From assembly GCA_964561215.1 (NCBI GenBank), contig CAZLOS010000074.1, positions 1 to 23,723 on the forward strand: 23,723 nt of DNA, written 5' to 3'. Source of the DNA: JAJFUV01 sp964561215 (GTDB taxonomy: Bacteria; Acidobacteriota; Terriglobia; Bryobacterales; Bryobacteraceae). The position numbers and the translations under genes were made by a program. Shown here piece by piece: positions 15,698-22,958 of the stretch (positions within the stretch are counted from its first letter, which is position 1; the number at the start of each line of letters is the position of its first letter). Under the pieces are notes generated by a model that had not been told where the DNA came from, searched no databases, and saw only the letters and a list, made by a program, of their open reading frames with translations.

Positions 15698-16878
15698 AAG
15701 CTCCACTCCTTTTTCCACTCCACTCTGCGATTCTCGAGGTAAGCGATGTTGGCGATGTGGCAGGCCATGGCGGAATAGTGGCCGGCCTCCTCATCGCAAG
15801 CGGCCGGCTTGCGCGAACGCACTGAATCCAGCCAGTTGGCTACGTGCAGGTCCGGCGTCGGTCCGGCAGTGACTTCTTCTTTCCCCTTGCCGGAGGCGGG
15901 CATGAAACGATAACCCCAGCGGAAGATGTTGAGGCGTCCTTCCGTGCCCATGAACACGATGTCCTCGCTTTCCTTGCGGATCAGGTCCGTCACATTCGCT
16001 TCGAAGGTCACCAGCAGATCGTTCGGGTAGTGCAGCACGGCATTGATGTTGTCGGCCGTGTCGCGGTCTTCCTTGGGCAGGGCGATGGTGCCCATGCACA
16101 CCGCGGCCAGCGGCTGTTTCACCTTCATGTACCAGTGCACGACGTCGATCATGTGCACGAACAGGCCGCCCATCTGTGCGTTGGTCGAGTAATCCCAGTA
16201 GACATAGTGGTTGAAGTAGCGCTTGGGATTCCACGGCAGTTTCTTCAGGTGACCCTGGCACACTTCCCACTCCATCCCGGCCGGCTTCTGTTCCATACCC
16301 GGTGGCGGCGCCATGTTGCGATAGGCACTGTTACCGTTCCAGATGGTGCGGACCATGGTGATGCGTCCCAGCTTCCCGGTGTCCACGAAACGCTCCTTGG
16401 CTTCGCCAAAGTGCGGGTGCGACCTTTGCTGCGTGCCGGTCTGCAGGATGCGTTTGTTCTCGCGCACGGCGCGCACGATGCGGTGGCCCTCCATCGGATG
16501 CAGCGTCATGGGCTTCTCGACGTAGAGATCCTTGCCCGCCTGACACGCGGCCACGGCGATGGGACAGTGCATGTGATCCCACGTCGCGATGATGACGGCG
16601 TCGACGTCCTTGCGGTCCAAGACCTGCCGGTAGTCGACGAACTTCGCGAGCGTCGTTCCGGCCACTTTCTCGGCGCGTTCGCGCTGCACGTCGTAAGCGT
16701 CGGCGACGGCCACCCACTCGATGCCGCCGGCCTTGTTGGCGCGTTCCATCAGGTAGCGCCCGCGTCCGCCGCTGCCGATGATGCCCAGGCGGATGCGGTC
16801 GTTGGCGCCCTTGACGCGAGCGGCGCTGGCCGCCGTGAGAGCGCCTACAAAACCTCTGCGAGTAACGTTATCTGGCAT
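15694..16878 (-). CDS. Tat-exported Gfo/Idh/MocA family oxidoreductase
   Basis: The 394-residue protein has a clear twin-arginine leader (NVTRRGFVGALTAASAA, residues 4-20), a Rossmann turn GSGGRG (35-40), the signature EKPMT (121-125) and a C-terminal-domain segment GGLFVHMIDVVHW (237-249), with His242 and Asp245 in the catalytic region. It is expected to oxidise a sugar hydroxyl using tightly bound NAD(P) in the periplasm. A GGAAGAAGGGA-type purine run precedes the ATG. It is separated from the upstream toroid-like gene by 72 bases and overlaps the downstream isomerase by ATGA. It is shorter than the paralogue at 6100-7644 and clearly divergent from it, so this is not a recent duplicate. A TAGAAT sequence on the minus strand at 16931-16936 could be an internal -10, but it is weakly supported. 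Confidence 0.92.
   Translation of the reverse strand: MPDNVTRRGFVGALTAASAARVKGANDRIRLGIIGSGGRGRYLMERANKAGGIEWVAVADAYDVQRERAEKVAGTTLAKFVDYRQVLDRKDVDAVIIATWDHMHCPIAVAACQAGKDLYVEKPMTLHPMEGHRIVRAVRENKRILQTGTQQRSHPHFGEAKERFVDTGKLGRITMVRTIWNGNSAYRNMAPPPGMEQKPAGMEWEVCQGHLKKLPWNPKRYFNHYVYWDYSTNAQMGGLFVHMIDVVHWYMKVKQPLAAVCMGTIALPKEDRDTADNINAVLHYPNDLLVTFEANVTDLIRKESEDIVFMGTEGRLNIFRWGYRFMPASGKGKEEVTAGPTPDLHVANWLDSVRSRKPAACDEEAGHYSAMACHIANIAYLENRRVEWKKEWSL
15706..15711 (-). promoter_or_regulatory. Shine-Dalgarno sequence deciding the isomerase start
   Basis: AAGGAG on the minus strand lies eight bases before ATG 15697. It sits inside the last codons of the upstream oxidoreductase gene and supports the ATG over the GTG at 15718. 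Confidence 0.7.
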
Positions 16879-16950
16879 GTAGTCCCTTCTTCCGCGGCTG
16901 CCGCCTCAAGGGGCAAGCGCGCCTCGGGGTATTCTACCTTGCCGCGCGGG

Positions 16951-18966
16951 CTACCGCCAGACGTCCACGCCCATCTCGGCAAACTGCGCGCCGGCGTTGA
17001 GGAAGTGCGCTGTGATCCAGAAGACGGTCCACTCCTCGCGATAGCCGCCGCGCAGGCCGAGCACGTCTTCGGTGTCGCCGCGCTGCGCGTAGTTGGTGTG
17101 GTGCGGTTGCTCGCCCTGGCTGCCATAGGGGTCGATGATCTGCCCGCAGGTGCGGAACATCAGGATGCCTATGCGCTTCAGGTCTTCGCGCTTCAAGATT
17201 TCGCCCAGGCGATAGACCGCCGGCGCCATGATGACGCCATAGACATCGATGTGCTGGTTCTGGGGCGAGACCACGGTCCAGCCGCGCGTGCGGAAGCGGT
17301 GGTCGCGCAGGCGTCCGGCGGGCAGGTCGATGTCCCATACCACGACGTAGCTCAGCACTACATCGCAGGCGTGCTGGGCCCATTTGAGGTGACGGGAATC
17401 CCCTGTCGCTTCGTACAAAGCCAGGAAACCCTCGAACGCAGCCCAGGCGCCTTCCTTATCTTCGCTCTGCGCATCCAGCGTCCCGCCCCAATACGGCTCG
17501 CGCATCGAAAGGTGGCGCGCTGCGTAGACCTCGCCCGCTTTCAACGCCGCCCGCATGTAAGTCTCGTTGGCAAACAACTTGGAGCATGCGACGAGCGGTG
17601 CGATGAAGAAGCCCTCGGCGGTGGAGAGCGGTTTCCAATCCGGGGAGAGGATGCGCGCCGAGTGGAAGTCTGCCGCCTTGCGCAGGAAGGCCTCCCATTT
17701 CGACGTATCCGCGCCCGAAGCGCGGCCCACACGGATGGCGCGCGCGAAGTTCATCATGGCCTGGCCCTGCGAGAGCGGCTCATGATGGGACCATTCGTCC
17801 TTATCCACCGTGTACCAGGTGTGAAATCCGCCGTCATAGAATTGAGCGCCACTCAGGAAATCCAGCGAGCGCCGCGCCATCCTTGCGGCGTCCGGCGCGT
17901 TCAGGCCTTTGCCCAACGCCTGCAGCGCGTAGCCGAGAGAATCCGCCTGCCCGCACCAGCCCATCACGAAGATGTCGCGGTCGGGATACTTGTTGAAGCC
18001 AGCAACGGGGCCGCGCTCGCGCCACCGTGTTTTCGCGCAGCGGTACTTGTCGCGCAGGATTTCCGCGAAGCCCGGCATGTCTTCGACGTACCACGGCGCG
18101 AACAGACGCGACGATGTGCGCACCGGAGTCTGGAAGCCCGCGCCTTCGCGCTCCACGGGGAAGGCTTCCAGGTAGAAGGTCTTCTCGATGATGGCACCCG
18201 CCGGAGCGTCCAGGTAGGCTTCGTCGTAAGGCTTGAACCCGGGCTGGATGGCTTTGATGACGCTGCGCTTTCCGTTGGAAGCACAGGGGCCCGACAAGGC
18301 CACCAGTTCCGCGCCTGCCTCGCGCGCGATGACTCCGAGCGACCACCACTGGTCCTTGATGTGGCCGAACGGCGCGGGCGACGGTACGGTGTGCATCGCC
18401 ATGCCGCGAGCCGTGTCCAACTCGGCGTAGGCGAACGGCATGGGGTAACGATGCTCTTCGTAGATGGCCTCCTCGCCAGGCTTGCCGGTGAACACCGGCA
18501 CCTTGCCGCTGCGCGCGCCCGACGGGTTGCCGTGATAAAGAATGCCGGGCAGCAGCAGGTTCGCCTTGCGAGCGGGCGCCTGGACGCGCGCCGAAAGCGT
18601 CACCTTCTTCGCGGTGCCGGGTCCTTTCCACTCAAAGCGGCGAACGGCTTTCACGATGCCGCCGGCGGACCGATAGGCGTCGCGCAGCTCCCAGACGCCG
18701 CCGCACGCCTCCAGACGGCCCTTCAGAATGGTCCAATCGCCCGCGGTTTCGATCGACACCGGTGCGGCGTGGTACCAATCGGCGGGCCAACCGTCGCGCC
18801 AGCCGCAGGCGATGGACCACACGCCTTCAGCGGGAGTAGATGCGTAGACACGGCCATCCGCCAACACGTCGACGCGCTGCGTGCCTGGTGAGCCAACGAC
18901 ACGAATCGATGTGGCGGCGGACGCGCTGGAAACCGCGAGCAGGAACAAGCCGAATGTGAGGCGCAT
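16951..18966 (-). CDS. Secreted (alpha/alpha)-toroid-like protein, probable glycoside hydrolase or lyase of unknown family
   Basis: From ATG 18966 the protein has 671 residues with a Sec signal peptide (MRLTFGLFLLAVSSASAA). The open frame upstream to 19197 reads as non-coding. Residues about 20-330 are beta-rich, with many aromatic and Gly residues (CGWRDGWPADWYH, LLLPGILYHGN). The remainder is alpha-helical with repeated Trp/Tyr/His/Gly segments of the kind seen in six-hairpin glycosidases: GWCGQADSLGYALQALG, DGGFHTWYTVDKDEWSHHE, STAEGFFIAPLVACSKLF, WGGTLDAQ, NQHIDVYGVIMAP, GGYREEWTVFWITAHFLNAG. I do not recognise a defined family, so no substrate is assigned. It is the first gene of module B and divergent from the TonB receptor across 67 bases, which makes it a good candidate for the enzyme that defines the module's substrate. 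Confidence 0.75.
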   Translation of the reverse strand: MRLTFGLFLLAVSSASAATSIRVVGSPGTQRVDVLADGRVYASTPAEGVWSIACGWRDGWPADWYHAAPVSIETAGDWTILKGRLEACGGVWELRDAYRSAGGIVKAVRRFEWKGPGTAKKVTLSARVQAPARKANLLLPGILYHGNPSGARSGKVPVFTGKPGEEAIYEEHRYPMPFAYAELDTARGMAMHTVPSPAPFGHIKDQWWSLGVIAREAGAELVALSGPCASNGKRSVIKAIQPGFKPYDEAYLDAPAGAIIEKTFYLEAFPVEREGAGFQTPVRTSSRLFAPWYVEDMPGFAEILRDKYRCAKTRWRERGPVAGFNKYPDRDIFVMGWCGQADSLGYALQALGKGLNAPDAARMARRSLDFLSGAQFYDGGFHTWYTVDKDEWSHHEPLSQGQAMMNFARAIRVGRASGADTSKWEAFLRKAADFHSARILSPDWKPLSTAEGFFIAPLVACSKLFANETYMRAALKAGEVYAARHLSMREPYWGGTLDAQSEDKEGAWAAFEGFLALYEATGDSRHLKWAQHACDVVLSYVVVWDIDLPAGRLRDHRFRTRGWTVVSPQNQHIDVYGVIMAPAVYRLGEILKREDLKRIGILMFRTCGQIIDPYGSQGEQPHHTNYAQRGDTEDVLGLRGGYREEWTVFWITAHFLNAGAQFAEMGVDVWR

Positions 18967-18979
18967 GATTCTCTCAGAC

Positions 18980-19018
18980 AGCGTAACATCACGTCCACTG
19001 CCGGAACCTTGGTATTCT
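18980..19018. promoter_or_regulatory. Divergent promoter region between module B and the TonB receptor
   Basis: In the 67-base gap two extended -10-like elements face outward: TGT-TACGCT on the minus strand (hexamer 18980-18985) and TGG-TATTCT on the plus strand (hexamer 19013-19018). Both predict very short leaders, and neither has a clear -35. If real, receptor and enzymes share one control region. Confidence 0.33.
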
Positions 19019-19033
19019 GGAGCATCCGGAGCC

Positions 19034-21748
19034 ATGAGCAGTCCTGTAGTCGCATCCTTTCTCCTGGTGTTGATTTTCTTCTCGCCGGTGCTGGCTTGTG
19101 TAGGCGGGATCGTGACCGACGTGTCCGGATCAGTCCTACTTAATGCCGACGTCGAGATCAGGGATGCTGCGGGAGTGCTCGTTTGGACCGGCCGCACCAG
19201 CGGCGACGGGCGCTTTCAGTGGTGCAGGGCAACGGCCGGCCACTATCAGGTCCGGGTGCATGGCGCCAATCTGGAGGCGCGCGAATTGGCGGTGTACGTT
19301 CCTTCGGCCGGCGCGGATGTACGGCTAAGGATAGCGCTGGGGCCACCCTCGGTCCATAGCCGCATCACAGTAAGTGCGACGCGAGGGTCAGTTGAGGACA
19401 CCGAACGCTCGCCGCAGATCGCCTTTGCGAAAGATCCGGAAGAGATCCGCACTCGGCCTGTCGCCACCTTGGGAGAGTCCCTGGCAGCGGAACCCGGTGT
19501 GCTGGTGCAACAGACCACGCGCGGCCAGGTGTCGCCGTTCCTGCGCGGGCTCACCGGCTACCAGGTGTTGAATCTCGTCGATGGCATCCGCTTCAACAAC
19601 TCGACGTTCCGTTCGGGCCCCAACCAGTACCTGGCTTTCATCGGACCCAACCAGGCACGGCGGGTGGAAGCGCTGCTGGGACCCACCGGCGTGCAGCACG
19701 GAAGCGACTCCCTCGGCGGCACGATCCACGTGATCACGTCCCGGCCGGAGTTCGAAACGGGGAGCAGCCGTTGGAGGACTCACGGCGACCTGTTCGCCGG
19801 GGCCGCCAGCGGAGACCTTTCGGCGGCTGGGAACGGCCGGATTACCGTCGCGGACGAGAGGACTTTCTTGCTCATCGGAGCCTCGGGCCGCAAGCACAAC
19901 GACCTGCGCGCCGGTGGCGGATATGATTCGCACAACGTCTTCCGTCGCTATTTCGGTATGCCGCTTGGGAGCGTCCGGGACCTGCTCGGAAGCCGCCAGC
20001 AGGACACCGGGTTCCGCCAGTACGGATTGGAGACCCGGCTCGCCTTGCGTCCGCGCGAAGGCCATCTGTTCTCCTTCAACTACCAGCGCGGCGTACAGGA
20101 CCAGGTGCGGGGCTACAAGGACCTGCTGGGAGGCTTGGGACGCCTGCAATCGGACTTCGACCCGCAGGTTCTGAACTGGTTCTATGCACGATACGAGAAG
20201 CAACGGTTGGGCTTTCTCGATTCGCTCACCGGCACGTTCTCGCTGAACAGCCAGGCGGATGGGAGCGCACGGCGCAACCTGCTGTACTCCGATCCGCTGA
20301 CGCGGGATTGGAGCCGGGTGGACGCCTGGGGCTATTCGGTCCAGGCCGTGACGCGCCGCACCAGTCGCGCGCTGATCAGCTTCGGGGGCGACATCTACGA
20401 CGAGCATGTATCCAGCACACGCACCGTGACTGAACCGATCAGCGGCAACATTACTCATCCCCGGCCGCTCTATCCCGACGGCTCGCGGTATCAGACCTTC
20501 GGCGCGTTCGGACAACTCAACGTCGACTTGACGCCGCGCCTGCGCGCCGGAGGCGGTATCCGTTACACCGGTGTGCGTTTCGCAGCGCGAGAAGATACCG
20601 CACTTGCGATCCCGGAGTCTTCCCAGTGGTTTCGCAACTTCACCTTCCAGTCCTCGCTTTCCTGTCAGGTGGCCGGGCCGCTGGGCTTGCACGCCGTCGT
20701 AAGCCGAGGTTTCCGGGCGCCCAACCTGAACGATCTGGGGGCTCTGGGATTGAACGATCTCGGTTACGAGATCCCGGCTTCCGCCGTTTCCGCCGGCGCT
20801 CTGCTGGGCACGGATTCAGGAGAAGGGGCGCTTTCGAAGAACCAGGCTCTCCGGCCGCTTACCGCTGAGTCGCTGATGAACTACGAAGCCGGCGTGCGGC
20901 TCAATTTCCGGCGGCTCTATGTCCGTGCGCAGGCGTTCGACGCGGAACTCTTCGACCCGATCACTCGCCGCACGCTGCTTTTCCCCGTGAACGCGGTGCC
21001 CAGCGGGTTGGCAGGACTTCCGGTTACACCGATTACTCCGACGGCTGCCCAACTGGCTCAAGGCGTGGTTGCCGTGGCGACCCTGTTGGACTCCCGGGCT
21101 GTGAAAGCTTTCGTGAACGATGGCCGTTCGCGCTATCACGGCACCGAAGCGCTGGCTCACCTGATCCTTACTCCGCGATTGGCGCTGGAGGCAAACTACA
21201 GTCACATCCTGGGCCGGGATCTCAATCCTAATCGCAACGTCCGCCGCCTGCCTCCCCAGATGGGCGCCATGGCGCTGCGCTACACGCCCAGTGGACGACG
21301 GCCTTGGCTGGAGATTGCCGTCGCCGCCAGCGGAGCGCAGGACAGGCTGAGCGGTGGCGATGTGGATGACGAGCGCATTGGGGCGTCCCTCCGGCGCAGC
21401 GACATCGCTTCGTTTTTCAGTGGGAGCCGCGTTGCGGCCTACCGAGATCCCGCGACGGGAATCTTTCTCCCTACGGGCGAGACGCTGCTCCAGATCCAGA
21501 ACCGCGTACTCCCCATCGGAGCCACGCTCAGCGGGATTCGCGTCGTCAGCGAGGGTACGAGAGTTCCCCTCTACCTGTCCACGGCCGGATGGGCTACCCT
21601 CAACATCCGATCCGGTTTCCCCTTGGGGGAACGTGTGCATCTGAACATGGCGGTCGAGAATCTGCTAGACAGCAACTACCGCGTACACGGCTCCGGAACC
21701 GACGCTCCTGGAATCAGCGCCTGGATCGGCGTGGGGTACCGCTTCTAG
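19034..21748 (+). CDS. TonB-dependent outer-membrane receptor with N-terminal carboxypeptidase-regulatory-like domain
   Basis: The 904-residue protein starts at ATG 19034 with a signal peptide (MSSPVVASFLLVLIFFSPVLA). Residues about 23-103 form a small Ig-like regulatory domain common in Acidobacteriota and Bacteroidota receptors. Then come a TonB-box-like segment ITVSATR (111-117) and a plug domain (about 140-240) with GESLAAEPGVLVQQ, LVDGIRFNN and DSLGGTIHVIT. The rest is a 22-strand-type barrel ending in an aromatic residue (IGVGYRF), the usual outer-membrane assembly signal. A GGAG lies only 2 bases before the ATG, so the ribosome binding site is poor. It is divergent from the module B enzymes and convergent with nuoH after 13 bases. 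Position suggests a saccharide substrate, but plug sequence alone cannot exclude a metal complex or cobalamin-like ligand. Confidence 0.92.
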   Translation: MSSPVVASFLLVLIFFSPVLACVGGIVTDVSGSVLLNADVEIRDAAGVLVWTGRTSGDGRFQWCRATAGHYQVRVHGANLEARELAVYVPSAGADVRLRIALGPPSVHSRITVSATRGSVEDTERSPQIAFAKDPEEIRTRPVATLGESLAAEPGVLVQQTTRGQVSPFLRGLTGYQVLNLVDGIRFNNSTFRSGPNQYLAFIGPNQARRVEALLGPTGVQHGSDSLGGTIHVITSRPEFETGSSRWRTHGDLFAGAASGDLSAAGNGRITVADERTFLLIGASGRKHNDLRAGGGYDSHNVFRRYFGMPLGSVRDLLGSRQQDTGFRQYGLETRLALRPREGHLFSFNYQRGVQDQVRGYKDLLGGLGRLQSDFDPQVLNWFYARYEKQRLGFLDSLTGTFSLNSQADGSARRNLLYSDPLTRDWSRVDAWGYSVQAVTRRTSRALISFGGDIYDEHVSSTRTVTEPISGNITHPRPLYPDGSRYQTFGAFGQLNVDLTPRLRAGGGIRYTGVRFAAREDTALAIPESSQWFRNFTFQSSLSCQVAGPLGLHAVVSRGFRAPNLNDLGALGLNDLGYEIPASAVSAGALLGTDSGEGALSKNQALRPLTAESLMNYEAGVRLNFRRLYVRAQAFDAELFDPITRRTLLFPVNAVPSGLAGLPVTPITPTAAQLAQGVVAVATLLDSRAVKAFVNDGRSRYHGTEALAHLILTPRLALEANYSHILGRDLNPNRNVRRLPPQMGAMALRYTPSGRRPWLEIAVAASGAQDRLSGGDVDDERIGASLRRSDIASFFSGSRVAAYRDPATGIFLPTGETLLQIQNRVLPIGATLSGIRVVSEGTRVPLYLSTAGWATLNIRSGFPLGERVHLNMAVENLLDSNYRVHGSGTDAPGISAWIGVGYRF

Positions 21749-21761
21749 TCCAGAGCGGCGC

Positions 21762-22943
21762 TCAGCCCTTCAGCATCCCCACAATGGCGTTCACCAGGAT
21801 GGCTCCGAGGCCTATGGGGATCATGATCTTCCAGCCGATGTTCATGAGCTGGTCGTAACGGAAGCGCGGGAAGGTGGCGCGAATCCAGATCATCATGAAG
21901 ATCATGCCGCTCACTTTGGCGATGTACCAGAAGACGCCGATGGTCGCCTGGTTGACCGCCGGCACCAGGAAAAACAGGCCCGCGAAGATCATGCACAGCG
22001 CCACAACCAGTAGCAGGTACCACTGCGGTTTGGTCGGTACGCGTTTGAGCAGCGGGAGGCAGGCCACGCCGGCCCCCGCGAACGCCACAACCGGGACCCC
22101 GTAATTCATCGGGACCTCAAGCCATGCCACGTTCGGAAACGGCCTCAGCCAGCCGCCCAGGAACACCGTCACGGCCACCGACGAGATGACGCAAATGTTG
22201 GCGTATTCGGCCAGGAAATACAGTGCGTAACGGAAACCGCTGTACTCGGTCATGTAACCGGCAACCAGTTCGTTTTCGGCTTCGGGCAGATCGAACGGCG
22301 CGCGGTTGGTTTCGGCGATGGTGCAGATGAAGTAGACCACGAATGGCACGATCATCAGGCCAAAATTCTCGAACGCGAACCAGACGTGCCGTTCCAACTG
22401 GCGGTTGACGATACCCACCATGCTCAGTGTGCCGGCCGCCATGACACCGCTGAGCAGAGCCAGCGCCAGGGCGACTTCATAGCTGATCAGTTGCGCTCCG
22501 CCGCGCAGCGCACCAAGCAGCGAGTAGTGGCTGTTGGAACTCCATCCGCCCAGGATGACACCCAGCACGCCGACGGCGCTGGTGGCGGAGATGACCAACA
22601 GCGCGACGTTGACGTCGGCGGCCATGTAATACTTCCCGCTGAACGGGATCACGCTGAAGGCCAGCAGGGCCATCACGTTGGGGATCACGGGCGCCAGCCA
22701 GAAGATGGCCTTGTCGGCCTGGTTGATGATGATGTCCTCTTTCTGGAGCACCTTCACCGCGTCGGCGATGGGTTGCAGCAGTCCGAACGGGCCCACGCGC
22801 ATGGGCCCCAGGCGCACCTGGAAATCGGCCAGCACCTTGCGCTCCAGCAGGGAGAGGTAGCCCGCCACCAGCGCGAAAGCGCAGACTACGATGACCATCA
22901 CCACCATCGGTGTGAACAGCGGATTTTGAAGAACCGTTTCCAT
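21762..22943 (-). CDS. nuoH: NADH-quinone oxidoreductase subunit H
   Basis: The 393-residue protein is a polytopic membrane subunit of respiratory complex I and forms part of the quinone chamber. Family signatures are clear: ERKVLADFQVRLGPMRVGPF from Glu34, then PIADAVKVLQKEDI, and AETNRAPFDLPEAENELVAG (210-229) followed by EYSG and the FLAEY motif. About eight or more hydrophobic segments are visible. It is longer than the roughly 325-residue E. coli protein. I start at ATG 22943; the TTG at 22958 is an alternative next to the nuoN stop. It follows nuoN by 15 bases and is the last gene of the cluster, since the next gene is convergent. In most nuo operons nuoH sits between nuoG and nuoI, so this order is unusual. 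Confidence 0.96.
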   Translation of the reverse strand: METVLQNPLFTPMVVMVIVVCAFALVAGYLSLLERKVLADFQVRLGPMRVGPFGLLQPIADAVKVLQKEDIIINQADKAIFWLAPVIPNVMALLAFSVIPFSGKYYMAADVNVALLVISATSAVGVLGVILGGWSSNSHYSLLGALRGGAQLISYEVALALALLSGVMAAGTLSMVGIVNRQLERHVWFAFENFGLMIVPFVVYFICTIAETNRAPFDLPEAENELVAGYMTEYSGFRYALYFLAEYANICVISSVAVTVFLGGWLRPFPNVAWLEVPMNYGVPVVAFAGAGVACLPLLKRVPTKPQWYLLLVVALCMIFAGLFFLVPAVNQATIGVFWYIAKVSGMIFMMIWIRATFPRFRYDQLMNIGWKIMIPIGLGAILVNAIVGMLKG

Positions 22944-22958
22944 GTCAATCGAACCCAA

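Noticed and set aside
16879..16950. GGCAAG and CTTGCC arms in the 72-base gap before the oxidoreductase as a possible terminator or attenuator
   Set aside because: Only six bases with a 20-base loop and no U-run; too weak to call.
15844..18891. A 1015-codon open frame on the plus strand, antisense to the module B oxidoreductase and toroid-like genes
   Set aside because: The product is His/Arg/Val-rich with no recognisable domain, while the opposite strand encodes two clear proteins with leaders and motifs. Long antisense frames are expected from GC-rich third positions.
18967..19197. N-terminal extension of the toroid-like protein into the TonB receptor gene
   Set aside because: The extension reads antisense through the receptor signal sequence, and a signal peptide starts exactly at ATG 18966.
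20727..20760. Two copies of TGAACGATCT 24 bases apart in the TonB receptor gene
   Set aside because: They encode a repeated Asn-Asp-Leu-Gly within a conserved barrel segment; coding constraint explains them, and there are only two copies.
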